64,000 nucleotides of DNA from Monarcha castaneiventris obscurior (taxonomy: Eukaryota; Chordata; Aves; Passeriformes; Monarchidae), in assembly GCA_026261815.1 (NCBI GenBank), contig JAMPIT010000862.1, positions 620,001-684,000 on the forward strand, read 5' to 3'. The notes below the pieces were generated by a model. It saw only the letters and a list, made by a program, of their open reading frames with translations. It did not search any database and was not told the origin of the DNA. Position numbers and translations under genes: made by a program. Shown here one piece after another: positions 12,770-26,800 of this stretch (positions are counted from its first letter, which is position 1; each line of letters starts with the position of its first letter).

Positions 12770-15700
12770 AACAGTGATAAGAGTTTTTATACAGGAGCTG
12801 TATATCTGCTGCAAACACCCAGCCATGGCTCCTAGTCAGCACTTCACAGATCTGCAAGGATGATAATTTTTCTTTTGTGAAGAAATCGGGTTAATATGAC
12901 CTTTTATGAGGAAAAAGTGAGCAATAAATAATTGTGATGAGAAATGTTTTCAGCACGGTCAGGTCTGAATTGAGCAGTGTGGGAGTCATGGCAAGTGAGT
13001 CTCTTCCTGCAGTCTGAAACACAGAAGAGAAGGAAGAGGGAATAGGCAGCCCTGGATTCTCTCTGAGCTGAAGGAGTTATTGGTTCAGGTAGTGTGATGG
13101 CCTAAATTAAAGAGATGATTCACCCCTCTTAGCTGTTTTAAAGTATCATTGGGGACTTTGATGCTTTTTTAGAAACCAGATTACCAGCTGTGCATCACAG
13201 GGAGCTGGGTGAGCTGATGGAAGATGAGGAAGTGAGGAAGATGAATGTTGCTGAGAGATTCACGCACCAGCTGGAATGAACTCGGTGCAGAAAGAAGAAA
13301 TAAAATCGCCAGTCATGAATACTGCACAGCAAAGATCTCATCCCTTCAGGCATTCTCACACCTTCAATGGGCACATTTTGTAAAGCTCACTCAGGTGGAA
13401 AGAAGTAATGTTTTTTTGTTCTCCACCCAAAGTCATGGTGACAAACTGAATTATCACTCCTGGGGGCAGCAGGTGAAAAATCATCTTGATTCTTTTTCTG
13501 TCTTTGATTTTGAAACCACCTGTTTCAAAACAATTGAAATTCTGTTTCCACTGGCCTGTGAGGAGCCTTAATGCTCCATTTGCCCTGAAAGAATGTGGCC
13601 TCTCCTCCTGTCGAAAGGAGCTGAGTGCATCATCCCAAACTTTGCCCTTAACCACACAGCCACCGGATAAAACAGAACTAGGAAATCTCCAGGGGAAAAA
13701 AGAAAAAGATTGCTGTTTGAATACTGGTGGGTCACTAAGGTTAGCTAGAAAGCCTTTATGCAGTGGTTTGGAGGTACCAGAACACGATCAGCTACAGCAC
13801 TGAGCTGCTTACACAGCGACACCATGTAATTGTTCAAACCAGACACAGTGCCAGGCCCTTCTGCAAGAAGCTGTCCCTTTATTTAGCAATTGCTTTCAAT
13901 AGCAGTGTTTTCTCTACTACTAAAATCAATTCTATTCAACAGTTAATTTCTCCTAGCCCTCTTTGTCAGATTTGATGGGGTCAGGTAATATTTCTGTCAA
14001 TCTTCTCTCACCAACTGTTTCACAAAGTCACATCTCTTCTCCAGTAGTGTTTTTTTGGAGGATGCTCAGTTATAAACAAACAAACAAAATGAACCACAAC
14101 TCTACTCCACACACCACTACCACCCCCCAAAAAAATCAGGGCAAAGAAGGACTATCCAATTCTTAACTATAATCCAGGACTGACCTTAGTTAAGTGGACT
14201 GAGAGAGGAAAAAATACCCACCTGTTCTGTTCCAGCAGGACTTGCTCTTAAGATATTTTGGATATTAGTTTTCACAGCCAAAAAAAAAAAAAAAAAACCA
14301 CCACCCTCTGCCTGCCATTCTGGGGCTGACTTTGCAGTTCTGGCAAGTTTTACTTGCAGCCAACTTCAGACTAAATCCCTAATCCAGGACTAATCCAGGT
14401 CTCTTTTCTACCCTAAGAGGAAAGTAAAGCTCACATGCTGGATTGGATGACACACGGTTTGGGGCTGTGATGTTAGGCTGAATTCAAGAGACGCAGCTGA
14501 ACTTGGGGGCAGTGCAGCTGGAATATCCTTGCTGTGTTGAGATCCTTTCTGCCCAGATACTCAGGCTGCTCCTTGCTTGTGCTTCATATTGCCCCAAAGG
14601 CAGGCAGCAGACATCAGCTCCTACAGGAATCCTGGTCCCCTTTGCCTGGGAGAACAGCTCGAGCTGGGCTAAGTGTGGCCAGCTCAGATAGGCTGCCCTT
14701 CCCCACCAAAGAAAGGGAAAGGTCGCTGAAGCAGCCAGGAAGTGGCAGAGCTGTTTTTATACCTGACCTCCCAACCAAGAAGGGCGAGTTGGGAACAACA
14801 TATTTCCATTAATTCCGGCAGCACTGAATATGTTGAAGGAACTGCACTTTATTCATGGCTTCTGTCAGCTGGGAAAGGGGTTGAATTCATGCAACAAATT
14901 ATTCAGAAGAAATTGTTTGCCAGCCTCTCATTATGAGTTCCACAGAACAGAGGAGTTGATACATCAGATACAATTAACTTCATGTTATAAAACCCTTTTG
15001 GAATGTAAACACTAGGCCCCGCCAGTCCTACTGTACTGTAAGGGCCTGGTTGCTCATGATTTTAACAGGAACCTGAGTCTATTCATCCTGTGTGTGTCTG
15101 CAGGGAGCAGAACCCTTTAAAAACCTGGGAGATATTGTCCACTCTGTGTCTGAGGAAGAGAGCAACACCCCAGAGCAGTGCAAGCAGAATCCAAATGTGA
15201 GATTTGAGTATGACTAAGCATTCCTCAAAGCAGTCAGACATCAAGCTCGCAAGCATTAACACTGAAAAGGATTTTCAATTGCATTGCAGCCAGCAGGATT
15301 TTGCTGAAGGCAAAGCTAGACCAACACCTGTCTGCTTTTTGAATCAGATCCCCGATTACAAGGTCTTTGCTCAGTGCAGTCAATAAATCTCTTCAGGACA
15401 GGGCACCTGCATTCTGCTCAACACAACATGGGGTCTGTGCAGCAGTCCACAATCTGTGGAGTGAAGAAAGGGCACTTGGTTCACAAAAATGGGAAAGCAG
15501 CAAAGCAGATTCAGCTGACACCAAAATGTCCTACGGAGTCTATGCTGTTTCGCCAGATTGCTCACGGCAGCTCAGAAAATCTTACTCTTGCCTTTTTTAA
15601 TGCACTATGTTGGACTGTTAATGCAAATTTATATTCTTGTCAACATCTATCTTTTAGTAATTTTCCAGCTAAACTTCATTGGCCAACGTAAAATGTATTT

Positions 15701-18700
15701 TTAACTTATAGGGACTTCAGTTAAAAACAAAAATAGCAATGGAAATTGTTTCATTTTCTTAACAACCAGGGAAATAAACATCAATTAGTTGCACTGCTCT
15801 GCACAGAAGCAATGGGAGAATAAAGAGAGATGAGTCCTGCAGCTGAGTGAAAAGCATTTCTTGAAGCAATTTGGAAGGTGAAGTTCATCATAAGTGCTCA
15901 GAGGCCAACACTGTGTGTTCCTAAGGAAAATATATGTTGGGCTTTTTCAGTATCTATTGCTATCATTTATTCAGAAGGAAGTTTTTAGTGCTTTTAAGGT
16001 AAATGCTGATTTTACAGTAATTCCATTTAATTAACTGAACCCAAAATGATGTTTGCATTAGCAACTAGCAAAAGAGACTCAAATCACTGCCATCATTCCC
16101 TGAACTCTCACACAAAGGACACTTAATAACACATCACTTCCTGAGACAGAAAAGAAAAAAGCATGAAAGGAAAGAAAACCAAAGAAAACCAAGAGGCAGC
16201 CTGCTGAGATAAGCACCATTCCTCTCAGACTCGCTTTCTTCTTTCTAGAGCAGCAACTCTGATGGTGACCATTAGAATAACCTACAGTGGTGGTTTAGTT
16301 GCCCAGCCTATTAACAGCAGGGATCAGATCTGCTTCCCATCTACACACATGGCAAAGTGGGGAAAATGCTCTGTAAAACACTGCTTACAACTACTGGTAA
16401 TTCACAGCCATCATTTTGTGCTGCCAACGCAGGGCTGGTCCAAAAAATAGCTGAGATTTTGGCTGCCATGTATCTGCTCCCAACAGCGTTAGGAAAAGGA
16501 AGGTTCCAAAAGGTATCACTGTGTTCTCTCTAATGTCAGAAGTGCCCAACATAAGCAACTGATATCGAAATAAGAAGTGGAGGGCCAAGCTAAAATAAGG
16601 AGGAGGTCAGGGTGCATCCCCAAGCTCTCATGGGATATAGAAATATTTTCAGCTGTTAAGAAGCATCCAGATCACGCAGCTTTTACAAATGCAAACTAGG
16701 TTTTGCAACCAAGAGCACTTGTGAACACAAGCAAGAAGACCATGCTGTTGTCAAACTTGAATTACTTGCACCAAGGAAAAGCGAGGCAGGGAACACTCTC
16801 CCTGTATTGTTCAGGCTGAATAAGCAACTGGGGTTTTCATTTTTCTCGGGGACCAAAGTTCTCTTGCAAGGGAGCTCCTGTGGTTGTGCATGTGGTCTGG
16901 TGCATGTTTGGGCAGATGTTGGAAAGAAGGCAGAAGTGGAAGCACTGAAATCCACATCACGAGGCGGAAGTAGTTTTGGAGCAGGGTCAAAGTGAATGAA
17001 AAGGAGAAAGAGAAAGGCTCTGTGATTGCTGGAGAAGTCGAGAGCAGAGAATGTCGAGAATTAGGCTTTCTTCCTAAATCTCACTGAGATACTCTTTTCC
17101 CTGTGGGAAGTCACCGTGATACTTTTAAACAGAGATAAGAGGGCAGGGCCATGGAAACTTGGTGACTTGCAAGGAGGTGCCTGGTGGTGGGAGCTATTTC
17201 CTGGGCCTCCTCCTCTCATGATGGCTCTGCTGAATTTAAATTGAGTACAAGCCTGCACCAGGGTCAGGCAAATGAGCAAGGGAACAGATCCCACCATCCT
17301 CTCAGAGGCACCTGGTGTCAGGCACACATTAAAATCAGGAGGTCATTTGCTTTAACATCTGCAGAAGTCTTAAGTGGCACTGCTAATTGAATCTGAAGGA
17401 TTTTTTAATTCAACTAAGCAGATTAGCACAGAGGTTTGCAGGAGAAAGTTGTTGGTTGGCCTTAATAAGTGAGAGGTGCAGTAAGAACTGGGGTGCAGGT
17501 GAGACTGGTGAGTTAGTGGGTGTCCCAAGAACCTCACAGATTCCCTTGCAGGATTTGAGGTCCAGCATTTGTAATTCTCTGTGTGAAGTCTATATCCACA
17601 TCTGATTCAACCTGCCCATCAGGTTTGTGCCCTGCTGCAATTAAAGTGGACATTTAAAATCATAGTTCAAACAGGCTTTCCAGCCATTTCCAACCTGTCC
17701 TAGGGGAAATAACCACAGGAGATGGGATCCGTAGGGATTTTTGCCTGGGATGAATTGTGGCTCAATAAAATGCATAACAGGAAAAGCATTAAAGGGAAAT
17801 GTTTGCCACTGTAAAAATCAAGTACCCATGATTTAGCCGGTAACAGATTTAATGCTGCCTGTGTGAACTTTATTGTACTCTCCCCCACCCCATAGGAGTG
17901 GTTGATTGCAATGTCATAAACTGCTTTTTTCTACAGTGCTTATGTCTCTCTTATGGAGGAAATTTGATTTTCTAACCACATAATATTTAACTAGAATATG
18001 TTGTTAATATGAATTCCTTCTAAGCAGCCTGGATGGCAAATGCTGAGAATTTGAGAGTGGCTGTGTGAAGTTATTTGGGACGCTCGAACTGCAAAGGTTT
18101 GTGTGCTGCCTAATTTTCTTTGCATGTAGCAGAACACAGCAAGAAGTATTTGCAGTATAGAGGACAGAGTGTTATTGAGAGGACTAATTCCAGACTGGGG
18201 TCTGTTAAAATCAGGGCCTTCAGGAAGAGAATCTGCCAGGGGTAGCCAAAACATGGCACTGCATCAGGATGTTCCATGCACATTTCATTCAGGCCCCACC
18301 GCAGGATGGGTGCCCACGAGAGAGGAGGATCTGGCAGCTGCCAGAGGGGCAGTGCCAGTGCAGGCAGCTGCTTCCATCCCCTGCTCCAAGCCCTGGGAGC
18401 ACCTGTGCTCCCAAGCCACCAGCACTGGGGCCTTGGAGAGGTGGGGATGTCAAGGTCGATGTACTGCAGCACTGAGTGAAGAGGAAATAGAAACTGTTTG
18501 AGGGTTACTAAATCTGAAGTTAAAGAATGGCAGCAGGGGCAGCCACAGTCACGAATCTCTCTTTGGACTGGGCCAAAGCACTTAGATCCAAAGTAGTCCC
18601 TCCACGTGGAGAGCACTATAAATATCCACTAATTGCCTCTAACATGAAAGAACGGGAACTTGTGGTGATCCATTTGCAAAGGCAAAGAATCCTGTTTGGC

Positions 18701-20535
18701 TCTGTGGAGAAAGCAGCTGAAAACGCAGAGGAAGGGAAGCTGGTGCTGTTGTCAGTCCCTGCTGTGTGCCTTCCACCCAGCACTGTGAAGTTCCAGGATG
18801 GATTTCCTCGTCACACCGCTGCAAGAGTAGGCCAGGTCTAAGGAGGGCAAATCCTTCAGGTCCCACTTCAAACTGGAGCTGTTTGATGAAAAGAAAAAAA
18901 CTGTGTTAAAAGGAAAATCAAATGACCCCACCACTCTTCTGCCAGAGGAGGCAGCACTGTGGAATATTTTTAGGTTTTTGAAATTTAATGGTTTGCACTT
19001 CATGATTTTCTGTGGAGAAGAGAGTGAAATGGGGAAAATAAACCTTCCTTAGGCTTTCATTCCCCTGTGTCGTAGCAGGCCTCTTCCCATCCTTTACATC
19101 ACAGGATACAGAATAAAGTAGGTTGGCTCGGAGAAGCTCTGACTCCCTGCTCTGAGCAGGTCCAATTACATGGGTTTGCTCAGGGCCATGCTCAGCTGAG
19201 GTTTGAGTATCTGCAGGGATGGCAATCCCACAGTCACTCTGGTCCCTTTTCCAGCATGTATTGTGAAAAATCCATTGCCTTTTTAAATGGAGAGTCACAG
19301 AAATAAAGATTTTCAACCATGGCATTTCCCCATAAAAATACTGAACCCATATTTTCTCCCATGATGTCAGAATATTAAAAACAAAATCGGGAAATAATAG
19401 CAGATGCAATAAAATATTCCAAAATGAAGTGTAAAACATTTTCACTGCGTGCTTTTTGTCAGAACCACACAGTTCTCACAAGGTTTTTCCAGCTTTGACA
19501 GAAAGGCATGTTCTTGGGGGTTGCTGCCTGGTCTAAATCTTTCCATTCTGCTCTAACTAGAGCTTTGGATAATGTTGCTGTGTGATGGGGTCCTGGCATA
19601 GGGCCCAGAGCCGTCCTCCTCACTTGGGCTCTGGAATAAGAGCTGGTGATGACATGTTTGATTCTTTAACCCCTGTACTGGCTTCTCTGCCATTGGAAAG
19701 TCTCTAACCCAAACACAACCCTCCTGGGAGTGCCAGGACTGGGAGATTGCCCCATGCTCTCTGGTTTTCTTTGTTTTGGCAGGCACACTTTAATGTGCAG
19801 CGCTGCTGTTTACAGCTCAATATGTCCGTCTGGCATTGCTCTCTTCTTTCATTGTTACACACTTTGATTTTAGTGACTGGGTGAAGTTTTCTGGTTTGCT
19901 TTCATTGTTTCCAGGTCTTTCAAAAGGTCTTGGTATTGATTAAAAGATGGGTAAACTATTTCAAAGGCTTCTTAAAGACCTAAGCACGGGTTTTAAGCAC
20001 TCATCTCCTGTCAGCACCGGTGGAGTTCTGTGGTGAAAGCGCTGTGGTGCAGCTGAGCCCAATTGTGTAGAGAGCTCCTCAGAGGCTGAGGAGAAGGAAG
20101 ATGCCTCACCCGGACATTTTGCAGGTTGTTCCTCTATGGGAATGGCTTTTTGATCACATTAAGAGCAAACCGCTTGATATCAAGGACTCTGATCTTCCTT
20201 GGGTCACTGATGTGAGCCTGCCCAAAGGTTCTCCTATGCAGGGCAGAAGTATAAATACCATATAAATACCACCGTGTAAATTGTATATCTCACCATTTAT
20301 CTTCCCCTAATTTGGCAACCTTCAATACAGCAAGGTGTCAGCTGGAGGAAGCCACAGGAAGGGCAGCCTGAGAACTGCTTTTAGAGGCAGGGCAATCTAC
20401 CAGCCCTCTGCATTCAAAACTTCTGAGCCTTGCCCCTGAAAGCTGGGTTATTTAAATCCTTACACAGATAGAGAGTCCTTCTGTTCTGCCTCCTGGCACT
20501 CATTTCACAGTTTCAAGCCTTTTCACTCCATTTCA
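12770..20535. other. Intergenic or unassigned DNA
   Basis: Unique sequence with the poly(A) run at 14280 and an AAAC microsatellite-like stretch near 14074-14090. Frames of 100-175 codons occur near 18110-18840 and 18918-19445 but show no family motif, and they overlap each other on both strands. No gene is supported. Confidence 0.55.
14280..14297. repeat. Poly(A) run
   Basis: Eighteen consecutive A bases followed by CCACCACC. No retrocopy is evident next to it. Confidence 0.95.
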
Positions 20536-20600
20536 TTAAAGAAGAAGGAAAAGGAGGAGAAGGAGAAAGTGAAGGAGAAGGAGAAGTGAGAAGGAGAATA
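20536..20600. repeat. Purine-rich GGAGAA repeat
   Basis: Imperfect GAAGGA/GGAGAA units with few interruptions by T. It is followed about 40 bases later by an A/T-rich block. Confidence 0.8.
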
Positions 20601-20639
20601 GCACCAGCTGAGATTCTGGTCCAGCACAGAATCAATTTA

Positions 20640-20827
20640 TTTCTGTATGTGAATATGTGTACATGCCTGTATGTATACAAGCACATATATAAACAAATAC
20701 AGACATATTGTACATTTGTACATAAATATAGCTGCATAAATATTTATATAGACAAATAAATATAGGTAGGTAAAAATAAAAATAAAAATAATACATATGT
20801 ATATGTGTGTGTATATATATATATATG
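20640..20827. repeat. A/T-rich region with TATA and ATAC-type repeats
   Basis: Irregular ATAAATA, ACATATAT and AATAAAAATAAA units end in an alternating TGTGTGTATATATATATATA run at about 20803-20826. Confidence 0.8.
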
Positions 20828-23800
20828 ACTTATTTCTGAGAACAACTGTCCATTTTTAAAGCTCGTCTGTTTCCACAGAGCAGCTCCTGTACAATTCCAG
20901 CACCTGACTTTCTGAGCACAGATGTCTGCTTTGTAGATGAAGGAGCTGGCTCGACCACAAGTTTTGTCCTGGAGCTGAGAATAAACCTACTTTTCCCAAG
21001 TTGCCTTCCAGGGCATTTTTCTGCTACTCAGCTCTGCCTCCTGGTGTGCTCTTGCTCTGACATGAATGAACAGTATGATACCAGCATTCCTCTAGGTGGG
21101 AAATAGCCATGCTGAGAGCTATCAGACCTTAAACAGTGCAGACAGAGCCACTAGAGCAAACAGATCAAGTTTTCCCATTTTTTCTCCTTCATGGCATTGG
21201 CATTTGGTCGGGACACAGCATCCTAGACCATTCCTGTGTACAAGTGTAGTACAAATATGATGCACATCTTTTACCCACATGGATTTTTCTACCAGCAATA
21301 AAACAAATTCATCATTTAATGGCTTTACCATTTATTATTGGCCTTTGCAGTTGTTAGTGTTTTTTGTATGAAAAATAATTGATCTCTTCAGGTGAGTTGG
21401 TCTTTAACTGCTTTCAGCATTTGTTAGACACAAGTCCCTGGAGAGAAAGAGCTCACAACAGCCAGACTCAGCTGTTCATGCCACTGGTAACCAAGGAAGC
21501 TGCAGGTCCCCTCCTGTAAACATTTATGTGGCTACACAAATGAGAAGAGCACAAAGTAGCAGAAGTCCGGAGTATCTCTAGGAATAAAGGTCATGCCACA
21601 ACTATTCTATATTATTCATATAATTTACACCTGAGGTCGAGCTGGAAAGGAGCCTGGTCTGACTGTGAGTGTGGGGGGTGTAGTTCAGAAGGGGCTTCAG
21701 TCCCAGCTCAGGTGGTGCGAGAGTGACTCCAGGGAGGCTGCTGGATGGTCAGACAGGGAAGATTCCTTAACATGAGAATGGCTTCATGGAGCCTCCTGCC
21801 CCTGACCCACGGCTGGGCTGATGTCAATGTTAGATCATGGCTTTGCCTGTGTCTTGGCAGCCTCCACAGCTGGCAGTCCCCATCTCCATGGAGATCTGGG
21901 GCTTGGCTACTCCACCTTCCCAGGAAGATGCCAAACTAATCATCCCAAATGTAAGAGCTGGCACTTTGGTCAGCTCCTGGTGTCAGAAGAACTGTTTTTC
22001 CCCAGGGGCTGAATGGGCAGAGACGCTGGAGAGCACACAGAACTGTGGCAAAACTCAGGGTGAGGCTGTGTAAAAGGGGAGGACACAGCTGATTTTAAAG
22101 CAGACACATTTCTGTTGCTCTCCCATTCTTCAACACTCACAAGCATCTACACATGGCTGTCCAGGATTCCTTGTGGTGACACAGAAGGTTTGAAACAACA
22201 GATTCCAAGTCTCCTGAGAGCACCCATGATACTGTGTGACTGCTACTTTTACAAACCAACCCAGACCTCAGTCGGCTTCAGCAACCAAGGGAAAAGTCAT
22301 ACCACTGGTGTTCCAGCACCAGTGTGCACCCAGCAGTCCTCACAGTTCCACCTGCTGCCAGCTCCCAGGAGTAATCTGTGCTCCATTCTGGATGGCACAG
22401 CTGCTCCTTTGACTTGCTGCATATCTGCCATTCCTTGACTTGTGCTCTGCTGCTTCTTCTGGCACTTCCACATATGTGCTCTCTTACAAGAAACTGTCAA
22501 GTTCCCTTTGCAAACCTCTTCAGGCCTGGAACATTTTAGTTACTTGGACAAGACAGCTCTTCTCTTATTAACAAAATAAAAAAAACAAACCCAGGAGAAT
22601 CAGAGACAGTTAAATTAGTGCATGAATCCAACTGGCCTGCAGAAATCTACAAGAATGATGATCCTACAGACTGTCACTAGCCAGCTCCTCTCTGCTGTGA
22701 CGCTTGCTGGTGTCTGCTGCATACCTGGAGGAAAATTTCTATGAGTCACAGGCACAGCAAAGGAAACAAGACTTCTGCACTGGGCATGAGGGATGAGAAC
22801 AACTTGTTGCTCCTTTCTGGAGCTGCTGTGCTCTTTGTCACTTCAGGAGTGCCATGGAAATCCAAGTCCTGGGCTTGCGCAGGCTGGTGGTCAGGGGGCA
22901 AATCCAGACTTCTCTTGGTTTTTCTCTGTGCTCTTGCCTGCTGTAGTAACAGTGCTGGAAGAAAGCAGAAGATGAAGAGCTCCCAGATGAGATGAAGCTC
23001 TCCCAGCATCACTTCAAAGGTGTCTGTTGTGAACTTTGGAGCCCTGCACTGTGCAGGTGGCTGCTGGCTCACACTGCACTAAGGGGTGCACATCCACTCT
23101 GCCTGTCCCTGGCTCTTCTGCTCTCCATAAGACTGATTAGGGACACATTCTCATTCTTAATCTCCTTTCTGGTCACAAGGTTAGTTCTGCCCTGACAAAG
23201 ATTTGGCTGGCCTCAGTTTTTGCTGGTTTGTTTTTTTCTCCAGTCCATCTGTCCTTTTTTGAAAAAAAGACAAGTAAAATCAGGTTGTTATGGAGGGAAA
23301 CTGTTCCCAGAAGGCAAAATGCTTCAATAAGAGAAAAAAGGGAGAGAAAAATACTGTTCTCTTTAGCCTGGCAGTAGCCAGGAAGAGCTGTAAGTCTCCT
23401 GGGAGGTCTTGTTACTGAAGATCAAAGAGGCTCAGAGAAGAATTGCCTGGTTTGGAAAAAATGTCCAGAAAGCTCTTAGCTCCATCCACAAGCCACTTCC
23501 CATCCAGCAACTCAGCCAGTTAAATATCTTGTGAGCCTCCTTCAAAGCAGTAATCTAAAAACTGCAGAGTGTAAAGTGGGATTTTATGGCCCCATGTATA
23601 TTCACAAATATGTTTATGCCCTGAGCGGGTTGTAATTCCGAGGGCTTGCTGCAAGGCAGCGACAGCAGCATCCAGAGAAACAACAGAGGAGGCTGGGAGC
23701 ATCCACAGCATTTACCCACACGAGAGCTGCAGAAACCTGAGCAGAGGGTCATTAAGCAGAATGACCCCATAACAAGAATGTTCATCAAGAGAAGGAGCCA

Positions 23801-26800
23801 ATGGGCCTGGCCACTACTGCTGAGCAAGTTAAGGCAAGGTTTCCCCGGCACACAGGTGCTTATTTCTTTTTCAGCATAATTCTGCAATAAAAGCTCTCTT
23901 TCCCCCAGGCATTAGTGGCAGATGACAAGCCATAAGCGTAATTGCACAGCTAAGATATCGCTCTTGCTGCAGCTAATGGATTCTTTCCTCAATAAATGAT
24001 ACAGGCAAGAATGTTTGCACTTGGTCCTTGAAGTACTCTGAAAATCGGAAAAGATTGAAGCATTTCCTGAGCTCAAAATAGAATAATTTATTCACAAATT
24101 ACATTCAGAACATTGGTACTTTATTCTGAATGAGGCAACAAATAGAAGGCAGACCAAGTACCCACCAGCCTGATCAAGTACTTAGCAGAAAGTGCTTCCG
24201 ACTGTATTTGTAATGCATGGCAGTCACTACATCGCTACAGTCAAAATATTTGACTTTGTTTATAGATGTCAAAAACATCGCTGAAATTTATCTTTCCCAA
24301 GTGACTGTGCTTCTTCCAAGCAGAGATAAACAAATGCTCCTCGCAGTGCTCTCAGATCTCTAAGAGCTTCAGTCTGTCTCAACTCATCACAATACCAAAA
24401 GTCACTTTGAGGCAGCAGGAGACTCCTGGGGCAAGTCCTCAGAAAAGTTCTGCCAGCATGTTGCCCTTTCCACCTGACAGCCAGACCCACAACGAGGTGC
24501 AGCTCACTGCAGGTTGTACTTGGGTAGGAGTTACAGCTGTGGGCTTGGAGAGCTGCTGAAGTGGCACAGACAGGAGGCACCTGTGCTGCCTCAGGGAAGG
24601 CGTGCCTCCCACTGGGATGCACCACAGGCTGCTGTCTTCCTTGGACCCCAGTAATCAACTGGTTGGCTGCTAATTGCAGCAGGTCAGCTGTGGGCTGGGG
24701 AGCTGTGTCTGAGCTGGGGCATTCCTCATGGAAGGGATGTAGGCCTGCTGGAGAGAATCCCAGGGAAAGTGTGAGGTGGTTCCAGGTCTGAGACCTGGGA
24801 AGTGTAAGCTGTGACAGGAAGTGAAAAGAAGAGGTTGGATTTATTTAACCTGTCCTGGAAATTGCCTTCTCTGTCACCAGAAGAACTGGGCTTGCAGCCT
24901 GCCCAGGCGGCTGCACACTGGTGATAAGCATAAATATTTAACATTTCATATTAATGAAACAGACTCCTGTGTGCCCTAAAGATAATAGTTGGCGAGCTGT
25001 CACTCGGAACATTTTAGGTGCAAACAGCTGCATTTTCCCTTGCAGCAATTTTCCTCAGTGAGAATAGTGATATTATTAAAGTTTGCCCAGAAAGCCTTTC
25101 AGCAGCTCATTAAACACAGCTGTGTATTCTGTGTAGCATTAAAGCAATTCACTTAGTAATTAACAAAATGTATGATAAGACATTTTAACTAATATTGCTT
25201 TCCTCATGCAAGTGGTTTTCATTCATCTCAATCCAGTGCCCTCCCAGCTGATGGCATGGCAGGGGGGGATCAACTTCCAGACAGGCTGGGGGCATGTTGC
25301 CTGTGAAGCCACTGCATGGCCCTGGCAGACTTTTGCATCTGAGCGTGTCAGGTCCTTCTCCAAAGCAACCATCTGCTCTGGACTTGCTAGCCTTCTCCCT
25401 CCTGTCTCCATCCTACTCCTCCCAAACCGCAATCTTGGGATTTCTCCACTTTTTGCTCTCCACTTTTGGACTTCTATGTTTCCCCTCCTGTGTCCATAGG
25501 TACCATGCAGTTTCTCACTTTGTGCTGATGCTGCTTCTCTCTTCATCAAGGGCTGTTTGCAGCCCTGTGGGTTGATCCTTGTTCCACAGTGGCTCTTCCA
25601 GGTACCTTTATTCCCTGGGGCTGTTGGATGGGAGAGCCAGAGCTGCTCTCAGCTGCACAAAGGCCTCAGGTTCAGGGCAGTTTTGTTTTGCCAAGGCTTC
25701 TACATACTGGTCACCCTGGGACCTGTTGGTCCCCTGAGCTTCAGCAGTGGGGAGCAGCAGGTCTGGACAAGGAGGTAGCTCTGGGATGGTTTCTGGCCAG
25801 TCCAGCAGCTGGCAGATGGTCCACGAGGATGTAGAGCCATGGACTGTGGGATGAGCTATGCAGGAAGCAGGAAGGAAGATGGATAGGGGTGGCCCAGGCC
25901 ATTTCTGCAGCCAGGTTTTTGTTGTGCAGCCAGACCTCAGGTGATCCCTCTGCTCAGCACATGGGAAAATACGTGGTAAATTCAGGAACATGGTGTATAT
26001 ACAGAGTTTGAATCCTTGTCAATGGGAAGATGGGGAAAAAATAAAAGATTCAGCATTATCTGCAGAGCATCAAAGCCATAATTTCACTTCTGTTATTCAT
26101 AAATGGTGGCATGATTTTGGTTTTCCTAACAATTAATTTAACATTAGGCATCCACTGAAAAAATGAAGTACTTTATTACACCGCAATGTCCAACATTCCT
26201 AAAGATATATGGGACACTCCCTAAATTTAAAATGGACGCACACCCCAACCTCAAGACAGAGCTGAGTATAATAATATGAATACAATTTTTAGCAGCTTCC
26301 CTGTATGTTGCTTTGTAACCAGAGAATGGAAGTTAATTGGCATAAATCTTATTTTGGAATATTTTGGCCTCATCCCAGAGTCATTCAAGAAGATTTGTTT
26401 TGTTCACTCCCACCGGTGCATGATGTTTGTAAGGGAGACAGAAAACTTCTGGATCAATCCACTTTTCCTTACAAATAGTTCACCATAGACTGGAACCTCT
26501 TTGCCTTGTTAGTACAATGCAGCCTGCAAAGCTCAGTGTTAGGCAGAAAACAGAGCAGGATGAGGAACTTGCCTCATCTTCTGAGCATTTACTGTAAATT
26601 CGCTGCCAGGCTTCCCTCCCTGGGCTGGGGAATGGTGTTTTGCGTGCTGGTGATGAGCTTTAATGGGATCCCACAAGAGGTCCCCATTGTCACTACTTAA
26701 TGTGCTGCTGAGCAGGAATCTGGGAGAATGCTGGTCATTATCTGCTCAAGCACTCGCAGCACCAGGCTGGCAGAGGAGTACCAGAGACATCACACTCTGA

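Noticed and set aside
12594..12863. Frames coding poly-Glu, Lys/Arg and Leu/Phe runs
   Set aside because: Artefact of the 6-base polypyrimidine repeat on either strand.
18110..18616. 168-codon minus-strand frame overlapping several + strand frames
   Set aside because: Overlapping frames on both strands in a moderately GC-rich patch, with no motif.
24269..24658. 129-codon minus-strand frame
   Set aside because: The composition looks mildly protein-like but no family is recognised, and no neighbouring exon was found.
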